Source of the DNA: Ceratothoa steindachneri | Taxonomy: Eukaryota; Arthropoda; Malacostraca; Isopoda; Cymothoidae | Reading direction: 5' to 3' | Length of the DNA: 64,000 nucleotides | NCBI GenBank assembly: GCA_963969495.1 | Contig: OZ018337.1 | Span: 84,418,777-84,482,776 of the forward strand | In this document: piece by piece, positions 46,320-64,000 of the stretch | How positions within the stretch are numbered: the first letter of the stretch is position 1 | Layout: each line of letters opens with the position of its first letter | Position numbers and translations under genes: made by a program | The notes under the pieces: generated by a model | Told to the model about the DNA's origin: nothing | Seen by the model: the letters and a program-made list of their open reading frames with translations, nothing else | Databases searched by the model: none

Positions 46320-49300
46320 AGAATTTTCAGAATTTTGGGAGAGAACAAGAAATTATCTTGAAATATTCTTCCGTTTAATGATATTAATCCCTTTTAGAAA
46401 CAAGGATATCATTCATAAACTATTTAATCTGAAAACGAAATTTGAAGCATTATTTATTTTTATTTGATGTTAATCATTTGTTCAATTTTGGAGAGGCTGT
46501 CTACTAATCCGTTAATAGGGTAAGATAGCTGGAAAAGTAATATAATTTGTTGGAAAATAATATAAAAGAAACATTAGATTTAGTGAAATATATTATAGAG
46601 ATTAAATATTTATTTTCAAATATTCAACAGGGGACGTTTTTAGGTACATTTAAATTTAGCCTTGACGAACTCATTATTTTTATTCTCTTTTAATTCTTTA
46701 GTTAAGAGATGAAAAGGTTTATCAGGTGCGATCTCTATTGTTCTATTCAATTTTGGGGGGTTCCGTGTTTATAGATCCAGTAATATCGATATACATTCGG
46801 ATTTCTTTTCCTATTATTTATAATGTCTTTCACCTAGTATAATGTAAGAAAACTGTACTCTGCTTGATCAGAAATTGCTAGAAACCAAATTTAATTTTAC
46901 TTCTTCGAGTAAGATGAGTATCAAATTGCACCGGTTATTTTCAGTGCTTCTTTTTTATTAGAGAATCGGGAAACCTTAAAGCACAGATTAAAAACTGGAG
47001 CCAGGTTCTGCGAACAATTAATTAAGCTGGTGATTTTTGTAATATCCTCTTCTTTCAAGGGAAAATAATTTTTGGCAAAATAATAGTGGTAAATGAAAAT
47101 AAGGTAATAAAGACTTGGAAATGCCCATAAAACAAAATATAATAAATTCGTACACCAAATCAGTAGAATTAGGTGGTAGCTATAGATAAAAAGTTTATAT
47201 ATCTCTAAGAATGGAAAGAAATGATGGCATCACTGCGAAATGTTGTAATATTTTAGTTTAAATATATTAGAGTAAAACGAAGAGTGCAAGGTTTTAATAG
47301 GTGATCTTAGAAGGTATAGAAGGAAATGGCATAATAATGTTTTTGTGTAAGAGAGCTTTAAGTTCTTGGATTTTAGTGCCTGCATACAGGAAAGCTTTGC
47401 AGTCACCTTTAGTCGGATTTACTAATTCTTATTTCCCCGGTAATGGGCATAAGATTTCAGTCCGAAAGCATTTCCTAAGGCTGAAAAATCACAATTACAG
47501 CAACCTAGAAACTTCTGAGTGGAGAGGAAAACATAAATCCATCAGGAGATATGTGGGTTAATTCCACTTACACTAAGACAGAGCAGAGATAAGAAGATTG
47601 GGTAATGTAGCTCTGATCCAAAATGGTTCTTTTATAACAAGGTTTGCAACCTAGCTTGATTTGAGTAGAATAATAAGAATTTCAAAGGCTATTCTCTTGA
47701 AAATAATTAAATATAATAATTATAAACTTGACAATACGAAGGAAAGACGGTGTAAGTTATGAAACAAGAATTAAACCTCCATTTCTTTTTATGATCTAAT
47801 AAAAAAAAAACATTCATATAGTAGGTATATATTCATAACCGCTGACTTAATTATTTATTATATTTCTGGAATCAAATTTTCAAATTAAAGTGAAAATGAA
47901 GTTTGCGATCAAATGAAAACAAATTTACTTGTCTACATAAACCACGATAAGATTTCATTCAAAGCAAATCATTAGAAACTCGACTTTTTTAACACTTCAC
48001 ATAATACGGTGAGAAGAAGCAAAATTGTTATGGATTAGATGGTCATTTAAGGATTGGAAGAAAAGAGGAAAGAATAGAGGAATCAACGAAACATCACAGT
48101 CACACTCATCGTGAAAGGAGGGAAGACTAGAAAATGGTGAATTAACATTATATAATGTCTTGGGAAACAAGATAAATGCAAACAACTGTTAACGGTCATA
48201 GAAACAAGGCTTACGGTCGAAGTGAGTTGCTAAAGAACGATCAGAAGGAAAGCCTGATTAAAGCGCCTAAAAAAAAGATCGAACGAACAGCCTGAATGAA
48301 GCAGATAAAGAACGACTGAAAGGACAGTCTGAATGATGCAAAACCCAAAGAGGACTTTGTAGCATTTGAAAGGGATTTATGTGGTGTAGGGACGAGAATA
48401 TACGTGCATTTGATGTTATTAACAATCGAAATTTTCCAATTTAACTCAACACATTGATGATAGTTTAACTAATTATCTTTCGTTATCCTTGAAATAAAAT
48501 CCTGAAAATTAAATATATAAGCAGTATTAGAAAGGATAACACAAGTTATTTCTCAAAGTCATTATTTTCTCTATGATTTTACAATCTTCCCTGAGAGATC
48601 GGTTTGTGCCGAAACGAGATCCATTCTTCTGTGTGAAAATTGCTCGTTAGAAAAGTTCTGTGATCTATTCAAAATTTAGAAATTTCCGTATGTTTAATTA
48701 ACATCAATATAAAATTATCGTGAGATCAATATCGCCATTATTTTCCTCAACGAAAGAAAGCAAATATTTTCTTATATTAAACTCAAGAGATCTTTCCTAG
48801 GATTCTCACTGTAAAAGCTTTATTCATTATTTCTGCCTTCCTTTGGATTTATTTTTAACATCTCTTCCTCCTACTTCTCCTCATTCCTTATTCCTCTTTT
48901 ATTGCGCCGAGGTGCCTCACTTTTATTTCCCTCAAGAGAGGCCCGTGGAACAGATGGGGAAATTGTTGCTACTGAGTCTTAGTCACAGAGTTCCGCTCTA
49001 ACGAGTCCCATAGCGCCGCCCAGCAAGCGAAACACTGCAAAGAAGGATTGAGGAAGTGACATAGGAAAACGTGGGGGAAGAGTTTTGGAATGAAACAAAT
49101 AAAGAAAAGTAGGAAACGACATTTGGTTTTGAAGTTCAAGACTGCTCTCTTAGAAGACATTACCCATTATGAAGTTCAAGAAATCTATTATAAATTTTTT
49201 ATTTTTTTTTCTCGTAATTGAGAAGTAACGGTTGGACGTTGACTACAACGTCCAAACGTGAGATGGAATTTTAGCCCTTTCGCACTTTCTCATCATAATT

Positions 49301-52300
49301 GCTCTCCAAATATATATAGTGTGAAGTTGTGACCAGAAGCTCAACCTTGGAATGAAGAGTGGGGTCCAACAACCTATACATGGAAGGTAAAAAGACTTTT
49401 GACACACAAAGTCAAAGAAAAATGTCACGCTAAATCTAATTGCCTCATACAGCCTCAGATGATTTCACCCACCCGAATGGATCCAGCAAAAGAATTCTTG
49501 CATACAGCAACTGCACATGAAAAAAAATTAAAAAAAACCTGGCAAAATCGTGAATGAATCGATTGTCAGCTACGAGATGCAAAAAGTATTATTAATTAAT
49601 ATTTAATATATATCAAATGTGATGCAGAGACTTATTTCATAGTAAAGATTTACAATAACCTAAAATTATGGATAAGCACAATTTCATAAATGAGAATCTC
49701 TAACTAAAATATCTCCCCTTATATTCGGGAGAGGTAAAGGCTAACGATTTAGCTCTAAATCCAGACCACTGATCGAATAATTAAGTTTTAATACGATTGA
49801 GTAAATCATAAGCTAAGTTTCTGAACTCTTCGAGAACTGTCTAAAAAAATACCAAGAATATTTCTGATGGTCTCCCATTGCCGCCGAATATTTGTGTGGT
49901 TTAACTGCAGGGGGAAGAGTGGTTTCAGCGATTGATTATATATATTGCCATAAATTATATATATATATATTATTATTATCATCATTTCAGGGAATTTTCC
50001 TCCCCTTGCTTAGATAAGTTCATACACATCTGTCTGAACATTTGTTGAACTTGTGCAATTTTTCCCCACATTTTCGCTTATGTTGAAGACCATCTCTTCA
50101 TATTTTTTTATATTTTTTTGCACGTCTTTGTCGAATTAAAACTTATCTCATGACTTGCACTGTTCATACTCAGCTTTATAATTGCTTTGACTATATCCTT
50201 AGTTTTTATGGAGAGATAATAATTATGTTTAAATGATTGCATCTAGATTAAACTTCAAATCTGATATATTTTTGCTACAGCGAAGGTGAGACCTTCGTTT
50301 GGGAACAGCAAATTTTGGTCTTTTGTTGCCATCAGTAGAAATACGTCCTTAGTGAACAAATTCTTATAATTGTATTAAATTTTAGGATCCATTATAAAGG
50401 TTGTGTTTTAGCATCAAATTTGGTCATTTCACACACAGAAAAGTTCACAAAAAGGTTTTTTACACACAGATGTCGCTTTAATGGGAGTTAAAAGACCAAG
50501 AAGAACCCGAATAAATATTTTTTATCCCACAATAAAGGCAAGAGCCAACAGGGCAGGTATAAGAGACAAAAGGGAAGGAAGGAGGAAATGGATGGAAATT
50601 TAAAATTTCCGAAATGGAAACAAAATGCCAAATTTGTTTTTAGTTTGGACGGTGTCGTGTTGTTTTGGGCCATGGAAATGAAACGCGACTTTCAAAGTAT
50701 GAAATGGAACAGGAAGACAAAAATAATAAGTACAATGCAAAATAAACGATAGAATTAGTGGTTCAAGAAAATTCATACAACCCATTTTCTGGATGAAATA
50801 AGTACCATGCTCACACAACCACAGTTGTAGCTAATGGGCGTAACAATTTATTTAAATTACACTAGATTCATGTTATTTATCTTCCTGTGTTTGTCCAGAT
50901 TTCTTCATCATCTCCCCGATTGATCTTTGGCAATGTTTGTGATGGAAAATGAGTTGTAGCTTGGATGCGAGAAAGCTGATTGTATAAATAGTTATATAAG
51001 CGGCAATACTAAATAGTCAACAATGCTCTAGTCCAAGTAAATAAAAGGAAATTTCTATTGAAATATAGGCATCATTTTAATAGGAATATGGAAAAATGTA
51101 AGTTTTTTAATTCTATAAAAGACCAAAGTTTTGTTACAAAGTGTCATTGCTCTGCCAAGTGATGTGAGGATATCTTTTTGTCAAAATCGATCTCGGATTT
51201 TTGGCCAGCTGTCAACTTTACCCTTAAAATTAGAACACTGTTCCTGACTCTTCTTATTTTCCTCTTCTGACGATTCCTTGGAAGTTTAGTTTATTTGTAT
51301 ATAAATTAATACCCATTTTCCCAAGCGATCAAACTATACATCCTCTAACGGTGATATCGTGCATCAATGCAGAACGCATAAACAAGCATAGAGGACAAAT
51401 TATGGTACTTCCGCTACCTAACCAATGCGTTTTTTCTTCAGCTTTCGCCAACGATTTTGTATTTTATTTAAATTGTACTTGCACTGTTCACCTAAACTTG
51501 TATTCTCTTTCTGAGTTGTTACTACCACTGCAAAATTCATATTAGCTCTTTTTTTTAATTATAGCAAAAATAATTTCATGCCTGTGATTTTGGATCAGAG
51601 CTTCAAGTTCCGTTTTAGACGATTTATTCTCACTTTAAGCTTAACTCGAGCACTAAAAAATAATCCATGGACAAACGTGACATACTTTTGATTATTTTTC
51701 TTAGATTAATTTTATGCCATCTGCACAAGCACGTTAACATTGATCATGTACGTTATATTTCTAAATCACTGAGTTAACTCATCGTTTTAATTGAGAAATA
51801 AAGTTATTTTGTTTAGTCACTTCCTTTATGAAATAACCAACACAATTAAATCTTAAATTATAATTTCAGTATATTTTCCATTTCATTTTATTCAGCAAAG
51901 AATTGAAGTAAAAGAGAAATTCTTTGACAGAACCAAAACATTTTTCTCAGGTTTCATTCCGTGAGTCTCTTTCAGACCTTTTGCTCTCGAATCAGATTCT
52001 TTTGTCCAATATCCTCAAAAACATTTATGTTCGTGTTTTCCATCAATATAAGAAATCTGATGTCTTTAGTTCTTCTGTTTTCTTTCTTGTCGAAATAACA
52101 GGTTAGCGTGTTTGATTATATTGATTTTAGAGCTCTCCATTTCCTTTCGCATAATTGATGGTTTCAAGATACAAGGTATATTATAAACACAAATGTGTTG
52201 GAACTTGTATTCTTCTATTATAATTATTGCCTGTAATAGTAAATTAGAACTATTGTTATTATTGACTAATTAATAATAAAATTTACGATAAATCTAATGT

Positions 52301-54834
52301 GAAAATTCAGGCCTTAAAAATTAATTCATTATACTCTGTTTGGAACTCCATTTGTAAAAATGCCAAACGCAAATCAAGTGTTTTATTATTATATGTAGTT
52401 GAGACAAAAGGGAAATCGTTGGAGATTGATTTTAAAATAGATGATTTAATGTCCTGAAAAGATTGAACTGGTCAAATCGGGAGTGCCCTAAGGGAATCTA
52501 CCTATGCAACTCTTCTGCAGCCACTGTTCTGAATTAAATTTTGGGGCTTTTTCTCCTATATTCTAAATGTTTATTGTGCAAAATGGCAAAATATGAACAA
52601 ATGTGAAATAATTCTTTCAGCGTCATTAATTAGCAAAAAAAAAATTCAATAAAGTCGTTATTTAGCCAATTTTGTTACTGGCATTACTCCTATTAGCCAA
52701 ACCTAACAGATTGAATGAACTAAATGCAAATGTAGCAATGTAGCGTTGAAATATTTGATCATTTAAAAAGTTTGAGCTTCTTTAGAAAAGAAGAAAAAAA
52801 TATGCACACTTACCTAATGACAGGGTGACGCATAAAAGACTCCCTTAAAAGTGTTCTCATATGATAACTGTCAAAAAGTTGACCAGAGAGAAAGTTTAAG
52901 AGGTTGCGCTTCCAATAGCCCCCCACTACTCCAAATTTATCTAGTCACTCTGAACATCTCCGATCAATTTGACTTAATTAACAATTTTACTTAGCCCCTT
53001 GATTTCTACAAATTAAGGCGAGTTTTGCTTTAAAAATAAACAAAACAATATTTTCCTTCTCCAGTTCACTCAACCTCCAAATAGATATTGTTTGCCTCAA
53101 TGCCACTACTTTGCCACTTTCTTTTTTTTTATCTGGATGCCCCTTCTTTTATTTATCATTGTCCCGGTATAAAATGTGATCTTCAATTACATTATTTGAT
53201 AAAAAATGCGGTGAAGCTGAAGCAGATTGCAACTAAATTGCATATAGTAATTGGCAGTAATATGTGTAGGAGCGATCAGAGATCTCATGATTGAAAAGGG
53301 TTTGAGTGTTGAATGTGCCAGGAAGCTGGATGATAGTACATTTAAATGTTGCTGTCAATACTAGTGACAACTCTAGTGTATGGGAGAGAATTTATAGTGC
53401 GGACAGAAGAGTAAAGCTCTTGAGGGGGACAAGAGTAGTTCATAGGGATGCTTGATGTGCGAAGGGTTGATGAAGTAAGGAAGAGCTATATAAGCGATTT
53501 GCATTCGATCAAGAAGTGTGTGAATGAGGTCGTTGCTGAAAGTATTATAAGGTCGTCTTGACGTGTAATATGAAAGAATGACAATACACTTATGACAATT
53601 ATATAGGAGACTAAGTGGCGTGGAGTGAGAAGGTGGGGATGACGGTTAAAGTCACATTAATTAAGGGAATGAGTGTGTGAGAATTAAGTAAATGCTGAAG
53701 GAGTGTATAATTCATTTTCGGAAGAACATATTTAAAACTAGACACAACTACTTAGGTTGAACCCTGTGTTTACAGAAACTAAGACTTTGGATCATGATTT
53801 GCATTAGAGCAATAAGGAAATATATGGATGTCCATACCAATAAGTTATTAGTGCTCTTAAATTGCTAACTAAATACTCAATTAGTTCAAATATAAAAAGA
53901 TATCTAATTGAATATAAAAATTATAAAAAGTGTTCCGGTCCAAATTAGGTGTCAATTATTTAAACAGATATTTTTTGCATAGCTTTAAATTTATCAACAA
54001 TTTCCTCGTTTTCTCCTTACGTCGAATGGATTTTCGGAGATTGCTTCGAACAAATTAGGAAAAACATTTCTCAAATTCTAAAACTTCGAAATGTAATAAT
54101 TTCGAAAAACAAATAGTTAGAACAACATAAAATTTGAAACACCTCAATAAATCAAACATTGACTTGTTCAATAAACATTTATTACGAGCTACACTACAAT
54201 AGTTCAAATTAAGGAATGCACCTCATAAAAACTAACAATTGAACTAATTTAATTAGAGTAAATTTCAACTATGTACAACTGCCAAATGAAAGAGCACATT
54301 TCATGATATGGCTCAGCAAAACATCAGTGGAGTGGTGAGGCATCTGAGGTTAAATGCTTCTTTTGAGCTGGTTCACTAGGTTAACAGCTCCTTCTTTTGA
54401 ACGTGCTCACTAGAGTAACAGGTACTAAAGATGGAAAAAGCATGAAGGACGATTCTTCAGATTAACTAACAATTAAAATTATTTGAATCGGTTTAACAAT
54501 ATGAATTGTCTCTTTTTATTATTGATATTAGAAAGAAGAAATTTTGGCCACTACAACTTTGCCATTGTTTCCAGCTGTTCGACGCTAATTTATTAGTGTG
54601 GACGTCTATCTCTGCTCTCATTATAGCAGATGTGGTTGTTTTTTTTTAACAATGAGTTTTCCCACTCTACGATCGCAATTACTCTATTTTATGTTATTTC
54701 CTTAGAAAGAATTGCTATAGAACAGAGACATAGGATATAAAGAAGAACTAGAAAAGATTTGGGATTGAGTACAGATAGTTTAAATTTTCTCAACCTGAGA
54801 AAAGATAAATATCGGTGAAGAAGAAACTGACAAA
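46320..54834. other. Long AT-rich stretch, no gene recognised
   Basis: About 8.5 kb with no coding signal I can support. Short open frames (for example 47301-47561 plus, 48969-49160 minus, 53088-53294 plus) have no domain signature. A (TA)n/(TTA)n run lies at 49956-49979. The patch 53280-53700 is more G-rich than its surroundings but could not be matched to a family. Confidence 0.45.
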
Positions 54835-55230
54835 GTGGAAGAATTAGAAAGAAAATTAATGACATTTTTCTTGACTTCCCACCAGAACAATACTTCCTAT
54901 GACTATGCAAACCCGAATACTACGAGTATACAAGAGGTTGACCTTATGCCACAGGTAATGGTAATGGTAGAGGAAGAAGGAGAAGACAAAGTAAAGGATT
55001 TCAAACTATTCACAACGGAAGAATCCTCTGTGGTACTGAAATGTTTCAAGCAAAATGTTTTAGGAAGAAGCAGCATAACCAAACTGCATCATACAAACGC
55101 CCCTTGCAACATCCAAGGCGTGCCTGAAAAGAGGATATATCAATTCAGTGATAATAAAGGCAAAGAGGGTTATTTTTTAAAATTCAAGTCAACTAAAACA
55201 ACTGAGAGAGACTTACCCTTCCATCTTTAA
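54835..55230 (+). CDS. Unidentified coding-like segment, possibly a retroelement gag scrap
   Basis: A 131-codon open frame, the longest in this half of the window apart from the retroelements. It is rich in Glu, Lys and Thr (for example VMVMVEEEGEDKVKDFKLFT). In another frame the same DNA reads GNGNGRGRRRRQSKGFQTIH and KCFRKKQHNQTASYKRPLQH, a basic composition reminiscent of a gag nucleic-acid-binding tail. A further frame downstream reads LRETYPSIFKAHLQVIGWYS. I recognise none of these securely. It may be a decayed retroelement rather than a gene. Confidence 0.2.
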   Translation: MEELERKLMTFFLTSHQNNTSYDYANPNTTSIQEVDLMPQVMVMVEEEGEDKVKDFKLFTTEESSVVLKCFKQNVLGRSSITKLHHTNAPCNIQGVPEKRIYQFSDNKGKEGYFLKFKSTKTTERDLPFHL

Positions 55231-56959
55231 AGCTCACCTGCAAGTGATTGGATGGTATAGCAAGGAAGACCCCTGATCCAGCGGCAACTTGGAGGATTTA
55301 CACGACCCCAACACCAGTGCCTAAAGATAAAGTAGTAGTATCGATCCTGTCAACTTTTGCACCCGTTTTGAAATTCAGAATATAATTTCCACGCCAATCT
55401 AGGCCTAATAAGGAGTGAACGAGGAAGCTAAACGATCTAAAATAGATAAATAAATGTCGCTGCTGGAGTTTTTCGGCAAACTTTTTGAGAAGCTCCTGAA
55501 TGACAGGGTGAGACTGCCATAAGCGCAAACAGTAACTCGCTGCTCTTGTTCAATAATATTATACGTCACAATCCCGGTACAATTATGGAGCAATTCTCAC
55601 ATGGTTAGAATCAAGAGGGTCTAAAAATAGGCAAAAAGATTCATAACCAACTAAACAAAAAACTAGAGAATACGGCCAATTGAATTGCAGTGTCAAACCT
55701 GACATGTGTTAATGAAATAATACAAGAACGTGCAATAAATATAATACACCATTAGGTAAAAAGACACGATGAATAAGAGACAAACAGATTTTTTAAAAAC
55801 AGACAAGGACGCAATCAGATTTAACCCGATATGCTTAGAACTGTGAAACAAAAATTAAAAATATAATGCAAGAAAAAAGAAGTCAAGATAAATCGCAAGA
55901 TTAATTACAAAACCTAGATAATGCAATTAATAAAATAACTCGTACGATCAATTTAGAACAAAAAGGCTTATCTAATATGCAGAAGAATGACGTGCATTAA
56001 ATTATCAGCTGCACTTGATAAATGTAACGTGCCTGTATTCATCCATTTATCACGGGGTTTGTTTTCATTGTCCAAATCTATTTGCCAAAGATTAAACTAA
56101 AATTGTTAGTTATACATCACAACACTATTTAAGCAAATGACATGTAAATTCTAAAATGGTTGTTAATCTTTAATACGCTCTTTTGCCCAATTTTGTACTT
56201 ATGTTGATTCCATTTTCCATGTCCCCTCATATGTAATAATCTCTCGTATGTATATATATATTTATTCCTATACCAAGACATTAATTTTGATCAAGAATTC
56301 CAATTGCCCGATTTTATGCAGATCTATAGATAATTTTATTACCAATCAAGATAAGCAAATATGAAGGAGGGTATTTCAATTTAGGTCTTCTTAATTGCTT
56401 TTTTTTCTTAGAGTTTTAGAAACGACGCTGTTTTTACTCGATTCATTGTTTTTTTAACATTGTACGATTACCTTGGACATTTGCCTTTTAATTTCCCTTA
56501 GTCTTCAAGGTAATGGGTAAGCAGCCTGCAGAACAGGAGGCTTCTAGGGCTGAAGAGCCGATGATTTGTGTGTTTTGGAAGCTATTCTGCCTATAAAGTG
56601 TTTGTAATCCAGTTCTGCAGGTCTTTACAAGAAGCGGTTTTGAACAAAAGTTCAAGAGAAGCGTTGAGCCATTCCATTGGTGAGGCTTTTGGAAACTTAT
56701 TCACAAAGCCCGTAAAGAATAGGTAGTTAACTCATCCTTTCAAAGTGCTTTGACCTTTTTCATGCTTTTAAGTAAGTGAAAACAGTCGCTCATCTTTACT
56801 GTAGAGAGAAGCTTTTTAATTATATATTGATATTGGCAGAATTGTGTAAGTTCGTTTTTAGCTTTTCTCTATTTAAGTATTTACCGCCCTTTGCCATCTG
56901 GTGTCTAACAATTTTTAGAAGTTGGTTAATCTGTCCTAGGAGGTAACCCACTGTCACCA
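55231..56959. other. Spacer, nothing recognised
   Basis: No supported feature. The minus-strand frames at 55298-55593 overlap each other and lack recognisable motifs. Confidence 0.4.
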
Positions 56960-57232
56960 GGTCAGCCTTGTGCCTAAGCCTAACGGCGCTGGAGCTTAAT
57001 GGCCCCAGCGCGGGACTCATACGATCCGCCTTCATTTCGCCTCCCTAACCTTGATAAGGTTTTAGGCAACACTTCCAGGGAAACACACGCGATCTGCCTT
57101 GACCTCAAAGATGCCTTTTACCATGTTACTCTACCCCCTTTGGCCCGTCATTTCTTTGGCATCAGGTGCGGCTTGAGAAACTTTTGTTTCACTCGCATCC
57201 CGATGAGTTTCGGCAAAAGTCCCTATATAATT
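56960..57232 (+). pseudogene. Reverse transcriptase fragment, DIRS- or Ty3-like
   Basis: In one frame SLVPKPNGAGA resembles the early RT block (V-x-KxxG). After a frameshift come FRLPNLDKVLG, then ICLDLKDAFYHVTLPPLARH, which carries the first catalytic Asp in the DLKDAFYH form, then FFGIRCGLRNFCFTRIPMSF and GKSPYI, the block before the YxDD box. The YxDD box is absent because the sequence passes at 57233 directly into the ~145-bp dispersed repeat. The DLKDAFYH form is found in DIRS and Ty3/gypsy RTs; the fragment is too short to decide. Confidence 0.6.
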
Positions 57233-57382
57233 CTATGCTTTTTATTTTTACTCGCTCTTTTAAGCGTACTTTATAATAAATAAGAGTAGTTTTCGACTCT
57301 AAATTTCAGACGCATTTGAGAATTTTTAAAGATTTTTAACCTGCCTGGATGGGGATAAGGCGAGATTTTCTTTTCAAGGTTT
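57233..57382 (+). repeat. Dispersed ~145-bp repeat, copy B
   Basis: Inverted with respect to copy A (42887-43029). It starts CTATGCTTTTTATTTTTACT and ends GGCGAGATTTTCTTTTCAAGG. Shared internal blocks include CTTTTAAGCGTAC/CTCTTAAGCGTAC, AGAGTAGTTTTCGA and AAAGATTTTTAACCTGCC or its variant. Its left edge abuts the RT fragment. Confidence 0.75.
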
Positions 57383-58615
57383 CCTTCAGAATTTTTATGC
57401 CTAATCGAAAGAATTATTTAGTATTTTTTTACTTTTGTTCCATTTTTACCTTAAATATAAAATTTAGGTATTAGCTAATACATAATACATATTAGTTAAG
57501 ACCTTTATTTCATATATTCTAAAGATCGAATGAGAAGCCCAATATTATTGGGAAGAAATATATTTCCTTGATGAATAAGACTACATTAATTTAGCTGAAG
57601 AACTGAATATTTACTCTTTTCCCGGCTTTCAATAAGTTCTTTCTTTTAATTTTAAAATAATCAGTAAAGCCGCTTTTCTCAAGTGGCTCTATATTTAAGG
57701 CAAGGTAGACTGACTTCCAGATCTATTATCTCATCCATTTCGACATAGAATTTCGTATATGATTAGAGATTCCACTTGGATTAGGGCAGCTGTCTCTCTT
57801 GTTCCTTCCTTAAATCATTTATTCTATATTTATTGACAGTTCCACCACACACTTCAGTATTTTTTATGCATTTTGGAAAACCACGAACTTGCAAATTCTA
57901 AATCAAATCTTTAGTTAACATCTAAGATGGATTTATCATCTGCTACTGTATTTAATCTGGATATAATCGAATAAATCTAGGTAGCTACTTACTATCTGTT
58001 CGCTACTCATAACTGTTTGGCCGACTATAATGTAATTTGAAACTTTTATTTTGTTTTAATTTCTTTCTAATGAGAAAATTGCTAAAGTCCTGTCAAGGTT
58101 AGCTGGGGAATTATTTAGCAGTTACTTCATAACTATTCGGCCCATTCTAACAAAATAGGTTATCATTTTCTCTAGAATGATAAAATTTCAAAGGTCTTCA
58201 TAATGTTAGTCCTAGATTTATTGAAGGTTTTAAAAGTTCTAAGGTAATAAATCAGAATAAATGAGGGGACGCGTCTTTTTGGTGCGCAAAATTTTACACC
58301 GGTCTCCATTTTATGAACTAAGAGGTGATAAGTCTTCAGATGGTGGCGATAAATGACATGGACCGAGGGATTTTCTTTTAGCACCACCAATTTGAGTTTA
58401 AAATGAGAATGGCTTCCATTGTAGACGTTTTATTAAGAAATTAAAATTCATAAAACTATAATTATCTAACGCGGAGTTATTATATATACCTCATGATAGA
58501 TATTCAAAGCGCTCTGTGATCATTTTTTGCTATTTTTTTATTTTACATTCTATTTTTGTATAACGAATAACTCTAACTCATTAGATTTAATATAGATGTA
58601 AAATGAACAGCCGAT
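57383..58615. other. AT-rich spacer, nothing recognised
   Basis: No supported feature. Confidence 0.4.
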
Positions 58616-59180
58616 CTTCAATCATGTTTTAAAAATAAATTTAAAGATGTGTTGAAAAGTCATGGATAAACAGTATTAGAACAGAACAACTTCATTGTTT
58701 TCAAATATATGTGTGAGTTGTTTTCTTCGTGAAAATATATCCGTAAGAAGACTTAAAACTATAGTCAAAGGGCGGATAATTACATATATAATCAGTTAAA
58801 TTGAAAACACAATCAATTCCTCCAAGATCTTGCAGCATCACAAAGAGATAATGTTGTAAATGTTTTGAAAATATTCATAAGATCAAATTATTAGAAGTTT
58901 GAACAGAACAACAATTTAATATTAAGTAATAAATTATAAACTTATACAACGAGCAAATAAAATAAATCCTGGATTAAGATAAATATAAAAGAGAGAATAT
59001 AGAGTAAAACATAAATTCTATAATACATTAAAGGTCAAGTGTGATATTAACCACTAAAAGAGTTGCAATTCCAAAGAATTAATTAGTATGTAATGTTCAA
59101 TTTTTCTTGCCAGAGTAAATTAACAAGGTCGTTACAAAACCTAGTTTTTTATATATACCAATTAATAATAATTAAAGATA
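58616..59180 (+). repeat. Dispersed repeat, copy B of a diverged pair
   Basis: Partner of 44520-45060, described there. The best block is 58826-58900. Confidence 0.5.
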
Positions 59181-59424
59181 TTGTTTAAAAAAATCTAAAT
59201 ATTTGCTTCAGCTTAAGATATGCCCTTGAAGTTAGATGCTTCCTGAGCAGCTTCATTTACTTCTCAAAGAATTACTCCGGCATTTCTGAGATTTGTAATT
59301 AAGTAATTAGATTTTGCTTACGAGAAAAAGAAAATAATATTTTATTTCACAGCCCTTAACTTATTGTTCTGCCACTGAAAAGCCCTGATGTTTGTTAAAA
59401 CTTGATATTTAACTTTCCTTATTG

Positions 59425-64000
<4,576 letters not shown>

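Noticed and set aside
47301..47561. 86-codon plus-strand open frame as a gene
   Set aside because: No motif, no conserved composition and no neighbouring exon signals.
53280..53700. Possible non-LTR ORF2 C-terminal tail
   Set aside because: Fragments such as YSADRRVKLLRGTRVVHRDA looked suggestive, but no catalytic or ordered conserved blocks could be placed.
56960..57290. Endogenous virus fragment
   Set aside because: The RT block fits DIRS or Ty3-type retrotransposons, and no capsid, envelope or other viral gene lies nearby.

Overview
This window looks like non-genic nuclear DNA from an invertebrate animal, most likely an arthropod and possibly a crustacean. The sequence is strongly AT-rich, has long (TA)n and (GA)n microsatellites, no operon-like gene packing and no long open reading frames. 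Everything that can be recognised as coding is a decayed mobile element: Tc1/mariner transposases, a BEL/Pao integrase, several non-LTR retrotransposons, two GIY-YIG Penelope-like elements (PLEs) and a small reverse-transcriptase scrap. I recognise no host gene exon, tRNA or rRNA. The arthropod/crustacean assignment is inferred from the repeat types and the microsatellite style; it is not proven.

Layout. 1-2957: no recognisable gene. 2958-4486: a 1.5 kb element with inverted termini beginning CACTGG and TTA target duplications. Its minus strand carries an internally deleted copy of a protein family that I recognise as multi-copy in arthropods but cannot assign a function. 5036-5822: a MITE-like element with about 90-bp inverted repeats. 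6600-7110: a decayed mariner transposase C-terminus. 11360-12373: a BEL/Pao integrase remnant. 12477-13725: a second, more complete but frameshifted copy of the same unknown family, cut off by a non-LTR element (13728-15400: zinc knuckles plus AP-type endonuclease, no RT). 16391-16504: compound (AT)n(GA)n. 17546-20056: two Tc1-like elements side by side in the same orientation. 20700-21690: a non-LTR RT tail. 23025-24115: PLE 1. 29455-31700: a 2.2 kb degenerate pentanucleotide array. 32600-32960: tandem ~70-bp units in front of a TATA-like box. 39060-40690: PLE 2, joined in the same orientation to the front part of a non-LTR retrotransposon (40690-42888). 42887-43029 and 57233-57382: the two copies of a ~145-bp dispersed repeat. 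44520-45060 and 58616-59180: two diverged copies of another dispersed repeat. 45224-46319: a recent 548-bp tandem duplication. 56960-57232: an RT fragment. The rest is AT-rich sequence in which I see nothing definite.

The points most worth a second look are: (a) the unknown protein family bounded by inverted repeats with a TTA duplication, which suggests it is the coding content of a DNA transposon; (b) the non-LTR/PLE junction at about 40690, which has the geometry expected of template switching during reverse transcription; (c) the pentamer array, whose period and some units match the arthropod TTAGG telomere repeat; and (d) the close association of both PLE copies with (TA)n runs and with hammerhead-like stem-loops at their 3' ends. 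None of the coding remnants appears intact, so the genes do not act together as a system. The window records many rounds of insertion and decay.
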